DNA from: Actinomycetota bacterium
GTDB lineage: Bacteria; Actinomycetota; Acidimicrobiia; Acidimicrobiales; Ilumatobacteraceae
Reading direction: 5' to 3'
Length of the DNA stretch: 25,780 nucleotides
Assembly (NCBI GenBank): GCA_009701105.1
Contig: WLKU01000003.1
Coordinates: 1-25,780, forward strand
Part shown: in pieces, positions 7,096-15,173 of the stretch
How the letters are laid out: the number at the start of each line of letters is the position of its first letter
Numbering within the stretch: position 1 is the first letter of the stretch
Made by a program: the position numbers and the translations under genes
The notes under the pieces: model-generated
What the model was told of the DNA's origin: nothing
Database searches by the model: none
The model's input: the letters and a program-made list of their open reading frames with translations, nothing else

Positions 7096-8646
7096 CTAAA
7101 CTGGCGCATCCATTGAGCGCAGTGGCAGTTGCTGCGACGGTAGGTTGTCCCACATGTCGGCAAGCAAATCTTCACGCAATGCACGCACGCTTGGGTCGTC
7201 CCAGCGATTGACGTGTTGCAGTGGGTCATGGGTGAGGTCGTAGAGCTCGCCCTCACCGGCTTTGCTCATAGTGCCGTCAAGCGCGGCTGTGCACACCCAG
7301 TTATCGCGACAAATTGTTCGCAGGTGCACGATCTTCCCGAACAACACTGAATCCCATTCGGTGAGCACACGCTCGTGCCCAAGTTGTTCGGCTTCCGCCT
7401 GATGAATTGGTAAACGAGGCGCTTCTACGTAGCTCGGTTGAGCAATGCCTGCGATGTGCGCAAACGTTGCGGCAAGCGAAACGTGACCGACTGGAGCAGA
7501 AACACGAGCAGGTGCAATGTTGGCACTTGGTGCAGGGCGCCAAATAAGAGGAAGCCGCATCAATGAGTCGACGTGATATGGACCCTTGAAGAGCAAGCCG
7601 AAATCGCCTTGAAACTCGCCGTGATCGGTGGTGTACAACACATCGAGATCGTTGCCCCAACCGCGTGACTCAATCGCACCCATCACTTTGGCAATGGCTT
7701 CGTCGATCAGTTCGTTTTCGACATGCGTATACGCATTGACTTCGCGCACCTGGTCTTGTGTGAGTGTGGCTGGTACCCAACGAGCTGGTGCTTCGTAGTT
7801 TGAAACGAAGGTGCCGTCGTACCAACCCCGCCAGTGTCGCAATTTGTCATCGAGTACGGCTTCGCGGGTTATTGAATTTGCAATGTAATTTTCTGGAAGA
7901 TCGAGGTCTTGCCAACGAACACGGTGCATCTCCGATGCCGGTGGATCCCATGGGTGGTGTGGATCAGGAAAACTCATCCAACAAAACCAGTCGCGGTCTG
8001 CGGGCAACGATTCGAGCCATGCAATTGTGCGTTGAGCAACCCATTCGGTGTGATACCAATCGGTGGGAATTGGGTTGACATGTACTTGCGGTGCTTTGGT
8101 ATCGCCACCGCCTTCTGCGTTGACTTGCAGCTCGTTATCAAGAACGCGGTAGTAATTCATTACGGCTTCTGGGTGGTTGTCGCGAATCCATTGTGAGTAG
8201 TGCAGTGCGCCTGCAGCACCGTGAGTGGCGAGCTCCATATGGTCAAAACCACGGTGCGGGTCATTTGAGTTTTCATTCGTAGAGCGATGGGCACCCATGC
8301 GATTTTCGGTGAAGCGCAAAAATGGATCGAGCAACGGCTCAAAGTGTGCCTTGCCAATCAGTGCGGTTGCGTAACCGGTCGCTCGCAAGTCGGCTGCAAT
8401 ACTCGGCGCATCTTCTGGCAGCGGTACACCGTTCATCCACACGCCGTGAGTGGCAACGTGTTGGCCCGTGAGCATCGTGCTGCGCGATGGCATGCACACA
8501 ACATTTTGAGGATGCGCGCGATCAAACGTGATGCCGTGCTTGCTCAAGGCGTCAATTGTGGGCGTGCGAGCAATCATTCCGCCGTTGCAACCAAGTGCGT
8601 CATAGCGCTGCTGGTCGGTGGTGATGAAAAGAATCTTGCGGCCCAT
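7096..8646 (-). CDS. Type I sulfatase (formylglycine-dependent)
   Basis: The 516-residue protein is an alkaline-phosphatase-superfamily sulfatase that would hydrolyse a sulfate ester. The formylglycine signature is C51 in 'CMPSRSTMLTGQ' (CxPSR), which needs a formylglycine-generating enzyme not present here. The first metal site reads 'TTDQQRYD', with DQ where arylsulfatases have DD; this variant is common in choline-sulfatase-like and related branches. 'YTTDHGEFQGDFGLLFKGP' supplies the second metal site. The C-terminal 'ELYDLTHDP' is typical of the family. No signal peptide is visible, so it is probably cytoplasmic. The ATG directly follows the TAA of the SRPBCC gene. The substrate is unknown. 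Confidence 0.92.
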   Translation of the reverse strand: MGRKILFITTDQQRYDALGCNGGMIARTPTIDALSKHGITFDRAHPQNVVCMPSRSTMLTGQHVATHGVWMNGVPLPEDAPSIAADLRATGYATALIGKAHFEPLLDPFLRFTENRMGAHRSTNENSNDPHRGFDHMELATHGAAGALHYSQWIRDNHPEAVMNYYRVLDNELQVNAEGGGDTKAPQVHVNPIPTDWYHTEWVAQRTIAWLESLPADRDWFCWMSFPDPHHPWDPPASEMHRVRWQDLDLPENYIANSITREAVLDDKLRHWRGWYDGTFVSNYEAPARWVPATLTQDQVREVNAYTHVENELIDEAIAKVMGAIESRGWGNDLDVLYTTDHGEFQGDFGLLFKGPYHVDSLMRLPLIWRPAPSANIAPARVSAPVGHVSLAATFAHIAGIAQPSYVEAPRLPIHQAEAEQLGHERVLTEWDSVLFGKIVHLRTICRDNWVCTAALDGTMSKAGEGELYDLTHDPLQHVNRWDDPSVRALREDLLADMWDNLPSQQLPLRSMDAPV

Positions 8647-9036
8647 TTATTTCCGATCGAACATTTCTTTGACTTTGGCAATGCCTACTCCTGCTGCACC
8701 GCCGATTGGAAGCGCCAATACTTCTGGGTCCATGTCGGTTGAATACATCAGTAGGCATCGATTGGGTCCGTCAGGAATCACATCAACTGTTCCGAGATGA
8801 AACGTGATTAGTGGGTTGTTGACAATTTTGTATTGAAAGCGACGCAAGTCGTGGTCGAGGGTGACGATGTCTTCTTCAAACGTGATGCCGGCTGCAAGCA
8901 CGATCCAACGTTTATTGCCCTCGACTCGGCACGAGGTAATTGGAAACCACTCATGTAGTCGTTCCGGCGCACCAACAAAAGCCCACACCGTGTCGGCGTC
9001 GCATTCGATAAAGCCAAAGCGGCGCACGGTTCCCAT
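8647..9036 (-). CDS. SRPBCC (START-like) family protein
   Basis: The 129-residue protein begins with a pattern typical of polyketide-cyclase/SRPBCC proteins: 'IECDADTVWAFVGAPERLHEWFP' and then alternating beta strands ending in a C-terminal helix. Such proteins form a hydrophobic cavity for small lipophilic ligands; the ligand here is unknown. It is co-transcribed with the sulfatase, whose start follows its stop with no gap. The ATG at 9036 is preceded at 6 bases by TAGATT, and there is no ribosome-binding site, so the mRNA is probably leaderless. Confidence 0.82.
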   Translation of the reverse strand: MGTVRRFGFIECDADTVWAFVGAPERLHEWFPITSCRVEGNKRWIVLAAGITFEEDIVTLDHDLRRFQYKIVNNPLITFHLGTVDVIPDGPNRCLLMYSTDMDPEVLALPIGGAAGVGIAKVKEMFDRK

Positions 9037-9042
9037 GGTCCA

Positions 9043-9048
9043 AATCTA
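9043..9048 (-). promoter_or_regulatory. Putative -10 box for the SRPBCC-sulfatase operon (leaderless)
   Basis: On the reverse strand TAGATT is separated by exactly 6 bases from the ATG at 9036. This box lies in the 47-base gap after ung, so the two-gene unit can be transcribed on its own. A TTGTGC 19 bases further upstream is a weak -35 candidate. Confidence 0.45.
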
Positions 9049-9083
9049 ATCTTTTCGCACTCAAACTGCACAAAGCCAACGAG

Positions 9084-9782
9084 TTATGAGTGGGGTATTT
9101 GCCAATCGATGGGGGCAGAGCCGTTTGCTCGAAGCGCTTGATTGATTTGAGAAAATGGTTTGGAGCCAATAAAACCATTGTGCGCCGACAATGGGCTTGG
9201 GTGAACCGACTCGATGATTGTGTGTTGCGGTTGTGTGATCAACGATTTTTTGTTGCGAGCAAAAGCACCCCACAACACAAACGCGATGGGCGATTTCTGT
9301 GATCCGAGTGTGCGCACCACGGCATCGGTAAAAACTTCCCAACCATGACCTTGGTGTGTGCCGGCACCATCTTGTCGCACGGTCAACGTTGCATTGAGTA
9401 ACAACACGCCTTGACGAGCCCATGAAGTCAAATCTCCGCTAGTCGATGGCGCAATGCCAAGATCTGCGTGTAACTCCTTGTAGATGTTGCGCAGCGATGG
9501 CGGAATCTTGACGCCGTTCGCTACCGAGAAACACAAACCATTTGCTTGTCCTTGCGAGTGGTAAGGGTCTTGACCAAGTATCACTACTCGAACTTCGGTA
9601 GGAGCAGTGAGTGCGAACGCATGAAACGTTGCACCTAGAGGTGGGTAGACGTTTGCCACTTGTCGTTCGGCAGCAACAAAATTTTGCAAAGTCGACCAAT
9701 ATGGGGTCGTAGTTTCGTGGGCGAGTAGGTCTTGCCACAACGGCGGTAATTGGTCAGACATGGTGCGTTGATCTCGGGTCAT
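9084..9782 (-). CDS. ung: Uracil-DNA glycosylase
   Basis: This family 1 enzyme removes uracil from DNA in base-excision repair. The water-activating loop 'GQDPYH' (D72 counted from the start used), 'NGLCFSV', 'LLLNATLTV' and the DNA-intercalation motif 'HPSPLSA' (H194) are all intact. I used the ATG at 9782 because it forms an ATGA overlap with the preceding gene's stop. The ATG at 9761 (225 residues, beginning MSDQLPP) fits the usual N-terminal length as well. A longer reading from 9842 would lie inside the neighbouring gene. It is the last gene of a three-gene unit that begins with the racemase-like gene. Confidence 0.95.
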   Translation of the reverse strand: MTRDQRTMSDQLPPLWQDLLAHETTTPYWSTLQNFVAAERQVANVYPPLGATFHAFALTAPTEVRVVILGQDPYHSQGQANGLCFSVANGVKIPPSLRNIYKELHADLGIAPSTSGDLTSWARQGVLLLNATLTVRQDGAGTHQGHGWEVFTDAVVRTLGSQKSPIAFVLWGAFARNKKSLITQPQHTIIESVHPSPLSAHNGFIGSKPFSQINQALRANGSAPIDWQIPHS

Positions 9783-10894
9783 CCGCCAAATGCTCGATAA
9801 ACACGTTCTGCTGGCCCGAGCCCAAAGTATGTATTCCACCAACTCGAGAGCATCAGTGCAACAACATAAAACAACAGCGATAACGCAAGTGCGGTGTCAA
9901 GACCGGTAGCACCCACCCAATGCAACCGATGAACCACAAGATTAAAAAATACGACATGTAACAAATACACCGAGAGCGTCATGCGTCCGGCTCGTGCAAG
10001 AAATTTCGTAAGAAGCCTGAAAAGAATTGAGCGTGACGCGCGCTCGACCATAAATGAAACGAGACAGAGTGCGACAACGGCGGTTGCAAGCGTGCCAAGC
10101 GAAAACAATATGCCACGATCGAGAGGCTGTGTCGACACCAGCTTTGCGAGGACGAAATCGCGATCAGAAATTTGCGACGACGACGTAAAGAGAAAATTTG
10201 CAGCGTGCGTGGCGAGAATGAGGAGGATCGATGCGAACATAAGTCGCAGGCGAATCTTGGACAAGTGGTGAATGTGGCGTCCGAGCATGATGCCAGCGAC
10301 GAAAAAGGCGATCCACGGAAACACGGGGTGGGTGTAGTCAACAAATGTGCGAATGAGCAGATTGCGTGGCGAATTGGGCGAGGGTGAGAGCCAACGAGTG
10401 TTGTTGCCATCGAGCAACTGACTTGCTCGCCACCATGAAAGGCCTGCAGCAAAGAAGATGCTTACTCCGCCAAGCGCAATCAGTCGTTTTGTTGACCACG
10501 TAAATACGGCCGCGGCGATGATGAAATACGCACCGTAATAAAAGAGGATTGTTCCGGGCCAGACCCATTGCACGAAGTAACCCACGAAATACAGCAATGC
10601 TCCGCGACGCAGTAGAACGATACGAGCATGTTGAATATCAGTACGGCTGTTTGACACTCGTGCACGTTGAGTAAACAAACTCACACCGATGCCAGCAATC
10701 AGTACAAATGTTGCGGCGAATCGTGTTGTCAGTGGTCCTGTGAGCGGATTGAACAAGCGCTCCCATGCCGACGGGTGAGTGGGGTACATGGACTGAGCGC
10801 CGTTGAGATAGGCGTGAAAATTCATAGCAACAACACCAAACAATGCAACGGCTCGCGCAACATCAAGACTTTCAATCCGCGATGACGAATTCAC
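9779..10894 (-). CDS. DUF418/YeiB-like polytopic membrane protein
   Basis: The 371-residue protein has about ten hydrophobic segments. The N-terminal 'RIESLDVARAVALFGVVAMNF' and the C-terminal 'GRMTLSVYLLHVVFFNL' and 'FGLGPAERVYRAF' match the DUF418 / heparan-alpha-glucosaminide acyltransferase-like group related to membrane acyltransferases. A role in acyl transfer to a cell-envelope molecule is possible but not shown. The start is a GTG at 10894, 8 bases after the racemase-like gene; no strong ribosome-binding site is present. The stop overlaps the ung start. Confidence 0.82.
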   Translation of the reverse strand: MNSSSRIESLDVARAVALFGVVAMNFHAYLNGAQSMYPTHPSAWERLFNPLTGPLTTRFAATFVLIAGIGVSLFTQRARVSNSRTDIQHARIVLLRRGALLYFVGYFVQWVWPGTILFYYGAYFIIAAAVFTWSTKRLIALGGVSIFFAAGLSWWRASQLLDGNNTRWLSPSPNSPRNLLIRTFVDYTHPVFPWIAFFVAGIMLGRHIHHLSKIRLRLMFASILLILATHAANFLFTSSSQISDRDFVLAKLVSTQPLDRGILFSLGTLATAVVALCLVSFMVERASRSILFRLLTKFLARAGRMTLSVYLLHVVFFNLVVHRLHWVGATGLDTALALSLLFYVVALMLSSWWNTYFGLGPAERVYRAFGG

Positions 10895-10902
10895 AAAGCG
10901 AG

Positions 10903-11865
10903 TTATTTCCAGGTGATGGTGTCGGCGAATACTCGTGTGAGTGGTTGCTGTACGTCAACAATGTCGTTGACTGTCGGGCAAGTTGCACCATCTTGGATAA
11001 ACAAAATTGTTGAGTGCATATGTGGTGGTTCAAGCATCGCGAGGCGTTGTTTTGCGAAATGAAACGGGCTGAGATCACCCGCGTTTGCAACAACACCGTG
11101 GCTTGATCCACAACCAACTACCACAAGTGAACCGCTGCCAGTAATTGGTGTATTGCGATAGCCCGCTGTTCCGCCATTGACACGACTCACATCCAACACG
11201 TCGGTGCCGAGTGTGAGCATCGACTTGTCACCAAGCCACAAAGAAGTGCCAGAGCGGGCGATGATTTTTCGTTTTTGATTCGCAGTGCGCAATGCGTTGA
11301 GTGAATCAGCATCGACATGGCTGACGTACATTGGCAGATTGTTTGGCACAACGCTCAGCCATTGTGCGATCTCTTGCATGTGATCAGCAGCCGTGCCATC
11401 GAGTGGTGGGTGCACCGACCAACCATGCTGCTCAAAGCCAGCAGCGTTCACGGCACTCACGACCGAGGCGACACCGGAAGCACCAGCCACACCAAAACGT
11501 TGCACACTCGATCGGAGTTTGATGATCACGCGACCAGTCCAACCATGCGACACAAGTGTGTTGACATGTTGCACTGACCCAACAACGAGCACTGCATTGC
11601 GCGGCAGCGAAGTGGGCAACTCATCACCAACAGGCGTGAGCACGATTGGCGTGTGCGATGCAGGAATGTCGTGGGCCTCAAAGACTGTGCCAACCGCAAT
11701 TTCGGTAGCGAATTGTGTTGCTTGTTCGATCAACAGCGGTCGGCCAAAGCCATAACCGTTGCCTTTGACTACGGGCACAAGGAGTTGGTTATTCCCAAGC
11801 AGTTCTGCCTGGGCGTGCACATGGTCGAGCCAGGCTTGGCGGTTGACTGTCAGGCGCAAAGTCAT
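10903..11865 (-). CDS. Divergent, short alanine-racemase-like PLP protein
   Basis: The 320-residue protein carries the fold-type III PLP signature 'VVKGNGYGFG' with the Schiff-base lysine K34, as in alanine racemase N-terminal domains. Other landmarks are altered: 'KLRSSVQRFGV' stands where classical enzymes have the conserved D-T-G-M-R stretch, and 'ARSGTSLWLGD' replaces 'RPGIALYG'. The protein is some 50 residues shorter than usual alanine racemases, and the C-terminal tyrosine-bearing active-site motif is not recognisable. It may act on another amino acid or have lost racemase activity. It starts a unit with the DUF418 gene and ung. A TACCGT box 8 bases before the ATG suggests a leaderless transcript. 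Confidence 0.75.
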   Translation of the reverse strand: MTLRLTVNRQAWLDHVHAQAELLGNNQLLVPVVKGNGYGFGRPLLIEQATQFATEIAVGTVFEAHDIPASHTPIVLTPVGDELPTSLPRNAVLVVGSVQHVNTLVSHGWTGRVIIKLRSSVQRFGVAGASGVASVVSAVNAAGFEQHGWSVHPPLDGTAADHMQEIAQWLSVVPNNLPMYVSHVDADSLNALRTANQKRKIIARSGTSLWLGDKSMLTLGTDVLDVSRVNGGTAGYRNTPITGSGSLVVVGCGSSHGVVANAGDLSPFHFAKQRLAMLEPPHMHSTILFIQDGATCPTVNDIVDVQQPLTRVFADTITWK

Positions 11866-11873
11866 ACGACTGC

Positions 11874-11879
11874 ACGGTA
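11874..11879 (-). promoter_or_regulatory. Putative -10 box of the racemase-like operon
   Basis: On the reverse strand TACCGT is followed by 8 bases and then the ATG at 11865. There is no Shine-Dalgarno sequence. It faces away from the DUF4395 promoter in an 83-base divergent gap. Confidence 0.38.
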
Positions 11880-11910
11880 TCTGAAGGGTTTGGGTGAGGC
11901 GTTTAAACCC

Positions 11911-11928
11911 GACTTGTTAAGTCAACAA
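11911..11928. promoter_or_regulatory. Overlapping dyads in the DUF4395 promoter (possible operator)
   Basis: GACTT-gtt-AAGTC (11911-11923) is a perfect 5-base inverted repeat, and TTGTT-aagtc-AACAA (11914-11928) is a second one overlapping it. They cover the -35 hexamer and the adjoining spacer of the plus-strand promoter, a usual place for a repressor site. Short dyads arise by chance, so support is modest. Confidence 0.3.
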
Positions 11929-11942
11929 TTGCCCTTTAGGCT
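11914..11942 (+). promoter_or_regulatory. Promoter of the DUF4395 gene (leaderless)
   Basis: TTGTTA (11914-11919), a 17-base spacer and TAGGCT (11937-11942) form the best -35/-10 pair in the window. The ATG follows 6 bases after the -10 box, so transcription should begin at the start codon. The same TAGGCT-N6-start arrangement occurs before cysS. Confidence 0.55.
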
Positions 11943-11948
11943 GACTCA

Positions 11949-12464
11949 ATGGTCAAACTCTTCAGTTTCCCCAACCCAGTCAACGAAACATCAGCCCGCA
12001 TTGTTGCTGGTGGTGCTGCTCTCATGGGAACACTGTTTGCCGCAACTGGAAGTGGCTGGGTCTTAGCGGTGTTGACCTATGGCTTTATTGCGCGAGTGCT
12101 CACTGGCCCAACATTGAGCCCGCTCGGTCGACTCTCGACACAAGTGCTCACACCGTTACTCGCACCGTTGATGGAAAGTGAACATCGTATGGTGCCTGGT
12201 CCACCAAAAAGATTTGCCCAAGGTGTTGGCGCAACATTCGGCATTGTTGCAAGCGCACTGTTCGTGAGTGGAGCAGTAACCGAAGCTCGATTTGTAATTG
12301 CCGCACTCGTTGGTGCCGCATTTCTTGAATCAGCATTTGCCGTCTGCCTCGGCTGCATCATGTTTGGATGGCTGATGAAGGCTGGAGTAATTCCTGAAGA
12401 AGTTTGCGAAGAGTGCAATAACTTCAGTTCGCGTTCTTTGGCCACGACGTCAGGTCAGGCTTAA
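11949..12464 (+). CDS. DUF4395 family membrane protein
   Basis: The 171-residue protein matches the DUF4395 family in its landmarks: 'FPNPVNETSARIVAGG' at the N-terminus, 'SPLGRLSTQ', 'PKRFAQGVG' and 'ESAFAVCLGCIMFG' towards the C-terminus, with four membrane segments. The family is often found in actinobacteria beside thiol-redox or sulfurtransferase genes, but no biochemical role is established to my knowledge. The conserved cysteine pair CLGC and the C-terminal CEEC could be redox active or bind metal; this is a guess. It is a single-gene unit. Its 3' end overlaps the 3' end of mftF on the other strand by 41 bases. Confidence 0.87.
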   Translation: MVKLFSFPNPVNETSARIVAGGAALMGTLFAATGSGWVLAVLTYGFIARVLTGPTLSPLGRLSTQVLTPLLAPLMESEHRMVPGPPKRFAQGVGATFGIVASALFVSGAVTEARFVIAALVGAAFLESAFAVCLGCIMFGWLMKAGVIPEEVCEECNNFSSRSLATTSGQA

Positions 12465-13839
12465 GCGCGTCGAAGTTTTGTTCTCGGACAACACCCTTCC
12501 AAACACCAACTCCGTACGAGGCGTCGTCAAGCACGCGTAATGCAGTAAATCGGATCGGGTCAAGCTTTGGTCGCCCTTTCCACCATTCGTACATTGATGG
12601 AACTACTGCAGCAGTAATTAATACCCAGCGCATTCGTTTTGAAAACAGTGCGAGCACAACTGCAATTGGCCACCACACTCGCGTAATCGCTGAAGCAATA
12701 GTGCGACCAGCATGCAAATTGCCAAGGCCAGCCAAACGCGCAGACTCTTCAACGGCGTTTGGGATATCGCGCAATTTGCGAGCAAGTGCAGCGATTGTTC
12801 CTGCGCCGACTAATGCGCCAAAGATTGGGTAACCAAGCGCGATAAGTGCCCACATGCCAGCCGAATATCCGCTCACTCGCACAGGAGCAAGTGCGCCTTT
12901 GTGTCTTTGCGCAAGCGCAGCGGCCGATGTGCCGTAGCCAATTCTCTGCGCAACAAAATCGCTGACAGTTGATCGCGGTAGGTGAGTGCATACCGCGGTT
13001 GGTTGGTAACGACAGCGCCAACCGGCTGTGTCAAGACGCCACAGTGCATCTACGTCTTCACCAACTTGCAGTGATTCATCGAAGCCATGGATCTGACGCA
13101 TTGCCTCGGTGCGACACAACCACATTGCCGAGGGTGTGTAACTAATGCGCGTGCCTTTACGAATTCGACCCTCAAGTGGACCAAGGTCGAGCGGTGATCT
13201 CAACGCTTCATAAGCAGCTAATGCACCTTCGGTAGATGCACTGACAATGCGCGGTGCAACAAGCCCTACGCGCTCGTCGGCAAAATACGAAAGCAGCTCA
13301 ATCAACGTGTTGTTTTCAAGTGTCACGTCTACATCGATAAACGCAACAAATGGTGTGGTCACAAATTGCAATCCGTGGTTACGTGCAGCGCCTGGACCCT
13401 TATTGTGGTCGAGCGAAACAACTCGTGCACCCGCAATGTTGGAAATTGCGTGCGGTGATGCGTCGTTTACAACGATAATGGTGGCTGCAGTTGTAGAGAG
13501 CTTTGTCAGTTTGTCAACAAGAGTGTGGAGCAAGCGCGCGTCTTTGGCATTACGCACATGCGCAGGAATCACAATGCTCACATCGGCAAGCGTGAAAGGT
13601 TGCTCGCTGCCAACGATGTGTGTCGGATGAATCGCGCCGGCATCGAGCAGACGGTTCGTGAGTGCTTCGTGACCTGCGGGAAGTGGTAATCCGATTTCGA
13701 GTAGCTCTGCTACGCGACGACCCTCTTCGCTCAGAGTAAACATCTTGAGTGGAGAGCCTGCGAACACCATGAGACCGCGCACAGGACGGCGCCAAGACGG
13801 ATCAACAATGAAGTGTGGCTGATTGATGAGGTCGGTCAT
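12424..13839 (-). CDS. mftF: Mycofactocin glycosyltransferase MftF
   Basis: The 471-residue GT2-family protein has an N-terminal MftF-type region, then 'VSIVIPAHVRN' (87-97), 'IIVVNDASP', 'GPGAARNHGL', the metal-binding D169-V-D171 and 'GEDVDALWRL' with E261-D262 as likely catalytic residues. Hydrophobic segments in the C-terminal third would attach it to the membrane. In mycobacteria MftF adds a glucan chain to the mycofactocin aglycone. It is the last gene of the mft operon, 21 bases after mftE, with no clear ribosome-binding site. Its 3' end overlaps DUF4395 tail to tail. Operon position makes MftF much likelier than a general glycosyltransferase. Confidence 0.92.
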   Translation of the reverse strand: MTDLINQPHFIVDPSWRRPVRGLMVFAGSPLKMFTLSEEGRRVAELLEIGLPLPAGHEALTNRLLDAGAIHPTHIVGSEQPFTLADVSIVIPAHVRNAKDARLLHTLVDKLTKLSTTAATIIVVNDASPHAISNIAGARVVSLDHNKGPGAARNHGLQFVTTPFVAFIDVDVTLENNTLIELLSYFADERVGLVAPRIVSASTEGALAAYEALRSPLDLGPLEGRIRKGTRISYTPSAMWLCRTEAMRQIHGFDESLQVGEDVDALWRLDTAGWRCRYQPTAVCTHLPRSTVSDFVAQRIGYGTSAAALAQRHKGALAPVRVSGYSAGMWALIALGYPIFGALVGAGTIAALARKLRDIPNAVEESARLAGLGNLHAGRTIASAITRVWWPIAVVLALFSKRMRWVLITAAVVPSMYEWWKGRPKLDPIRFTALRVLDDASYGVGVWKGVVREQNFDALKPDLTSWPKNAN

Positions 13840-13860
13840 GATTATGAGTTATTTGGTTCG

Positions 13861-14538
13861 CTAGTTCATGTGTTCGTTTATAAAGGTAACGAGATCGTGG
13901 GTTAATTGCGAGAGCAAGTTGTGACCGTGTTCGGATGTCGCAGTAACTGGGTCGCCCAACACGCCGTTGGTCGAAACTGCGCGTACTCCGCCACTACGTA
14001 ACTGCGCAGAAATCTCGCTGATCGGCTTGGTTGATCCAGTCTCGGCCTTTGCCATGTTGACTTGCTCTGGGTTGATTACAAGCATCATCGACGTCTCGCT
14101 CGCACCCGCGTGAGCGTCACCGTGCTCGATGCGCGGCCACCACGCAGCAACATTTCGTTGCTCATTGGCAAGTATGCGAGTCGCGGCAGCGACGGCATCG
14201 GCATTGCCACCATGACCATTTACGAATACCACGCCATTGCACCAATCGGCTGAGCGAACGATCTCAACCAAGACTTGAGTGAGAGCTTCGGTTCCGATCG
14301 AAAGTGTGCCGGGAAAGCCAGCATGCTCGCCACTTGCAGAAATAGTCAGACTGGGAGCGATCAGAACGCGGTTGTCATGTCGTGCTGCCCGCACACACAA
14401 GTACTGAGCAATTTGAGTGTCGGTGTCAAGCGGCAAGTGTGGGCCGTGTTGTTCACACGATCCGATTGGCAATAACAAAATGATTGATTGTCGACTTGCG
14501 ACCTCTGGCCAAGTGTTGGTTGCGATGTTGTTGGCCAC
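13861..14538 (-). CDS. mftE: Mycofactocin precursor peptide peptidase MftE
   Basis: This 225-residue creatininase-family metallopeptidase has 'LLPIGSCEQHGPHLPLDTDT' (residues 21-40, with E28, H30 and D39 as metal ligands), 'FVNGHGGNADAV' and 'HAGASETSMM' (acidic ligand in GASE). In the mycofactocin pathway MftE cleaves the MftC-modified MftA to release the C-terminal Val-Tyr-derived AHDP. The start is a GTG at 14538, 8 bases after the dedA-like gene. Members of the family include creatininase itself, but the flanking mft genes settle the assignment. Confidence 0.93.
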   Translation of the reverse strand: MANNIATNTWPEVASRQSIILLLPIGSCEQHGPHLPLDTDTQIAQYLCVRAARHDNRVLIAPSLTISASGEHAGFPGTLSIGTEALTQVLVEIVRSADWCNGVVFVNGHGGNADAVAAATRILANEQRNVAAWWPRIEHGDAHAGASETSMMLVINPEQVNMAKAETGSTKPISEISAQLRSGGVRAVSTNGVLGDPVTATSEHGHNLLSQLTHDLVTFINEHMN

Positions 14539-14546
14539 GCCAAAGA

Positions 14547-15155
14547 CTAAGCGCGAAGGCGTTTGCGCACAAAGCGCACTACTTCAATCAGCACAGTTGC
14601 GCTTAATGCTCCACCGAATGCAACCAGAAATGCTTTGGTGTGGTCTTCCTGGAAAGTTTTGCCACCGATATAGCCAAGTAGCGACGCATAGAGCGCCCAA
14701 ATTGACGCAGCAGCGACTATCCATCCAACGAACCAGCGATGATCGCGACGTGTGATGCCACAAGTCAGTGTTAATAGGGTGCGACCACCCGGTATGAATC
14801 GCGCTGTGATGAGGAGCAAACCGCCGCGTTGTTCAATCTGGTGAATTACCTTTTCTAATCTTTGTCGGCTTTTCTCGTTGCGTGTATATCGCTTGAGGAT
14901 CCGTTCGCTTGCTTGGCGGCCAATCAGGTACGACATGTTGTCGCCTATGAATGCGCCTGCTGCGGCTACCAGTATCACGATCGCTATTGACAATTTTCCA
15001 GTACCCGCGCTAACGCCACCCACGATGACAAGTGTTTCGCTTGGCACGATTGGTATCACTGAGTCGGCAACTGCGATCGTAAAGATGATCAGGTAAAACC
15101 AAGGCGACGATGAAAAGTGCTCAAGCCACGCAAAAAAGTCGTTGAGCAGGTTCAT
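14547..15155 (-). CDS. DedA-family integral membrane protein in the mft operon
   Basis: The 202-residue protein has several membrane segments and the DedA (SNARE-associated) landmarks: 'VADSVIPIVPSETLVIVGG' near residues 29-47, 'GAFIGDNMSYLIGR' and 'ARFIPGGRTLLTLTCG'. DedA-family proteins include transporters that return undecaprenyl phosphate or phospholipids across the membrane. It lies between plsY and mftE, 18 and 8 bases from its neighbours, on the same strand, so it is almost certainly co-transcribed with the mft genes. A link to the lipid or glycan side of mycofactocin is possible but is only inferred from position. Confidence 0.9.
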   Translation of the reverse strand: MNLLNDFFAWLEHFSSSPWFYLIIFTIAVADSVIPIVPSETLVIVGGVSAGTGKLSIAIVILVAAAGAFIGDNMSYLIGRQASERILKRYTRNEKSRQRLEKVIHQIEQRGGLLLITARFIPGGRTLLTLTCGITRRDHRWFVGWIVAAASIWALYASLLGYIGGKTFQEDHTKAFLVAFGGALSATVLIEVVRFVRKRLRA

Positions 15156-15173
15156 TACATTTCAACCAAAACG

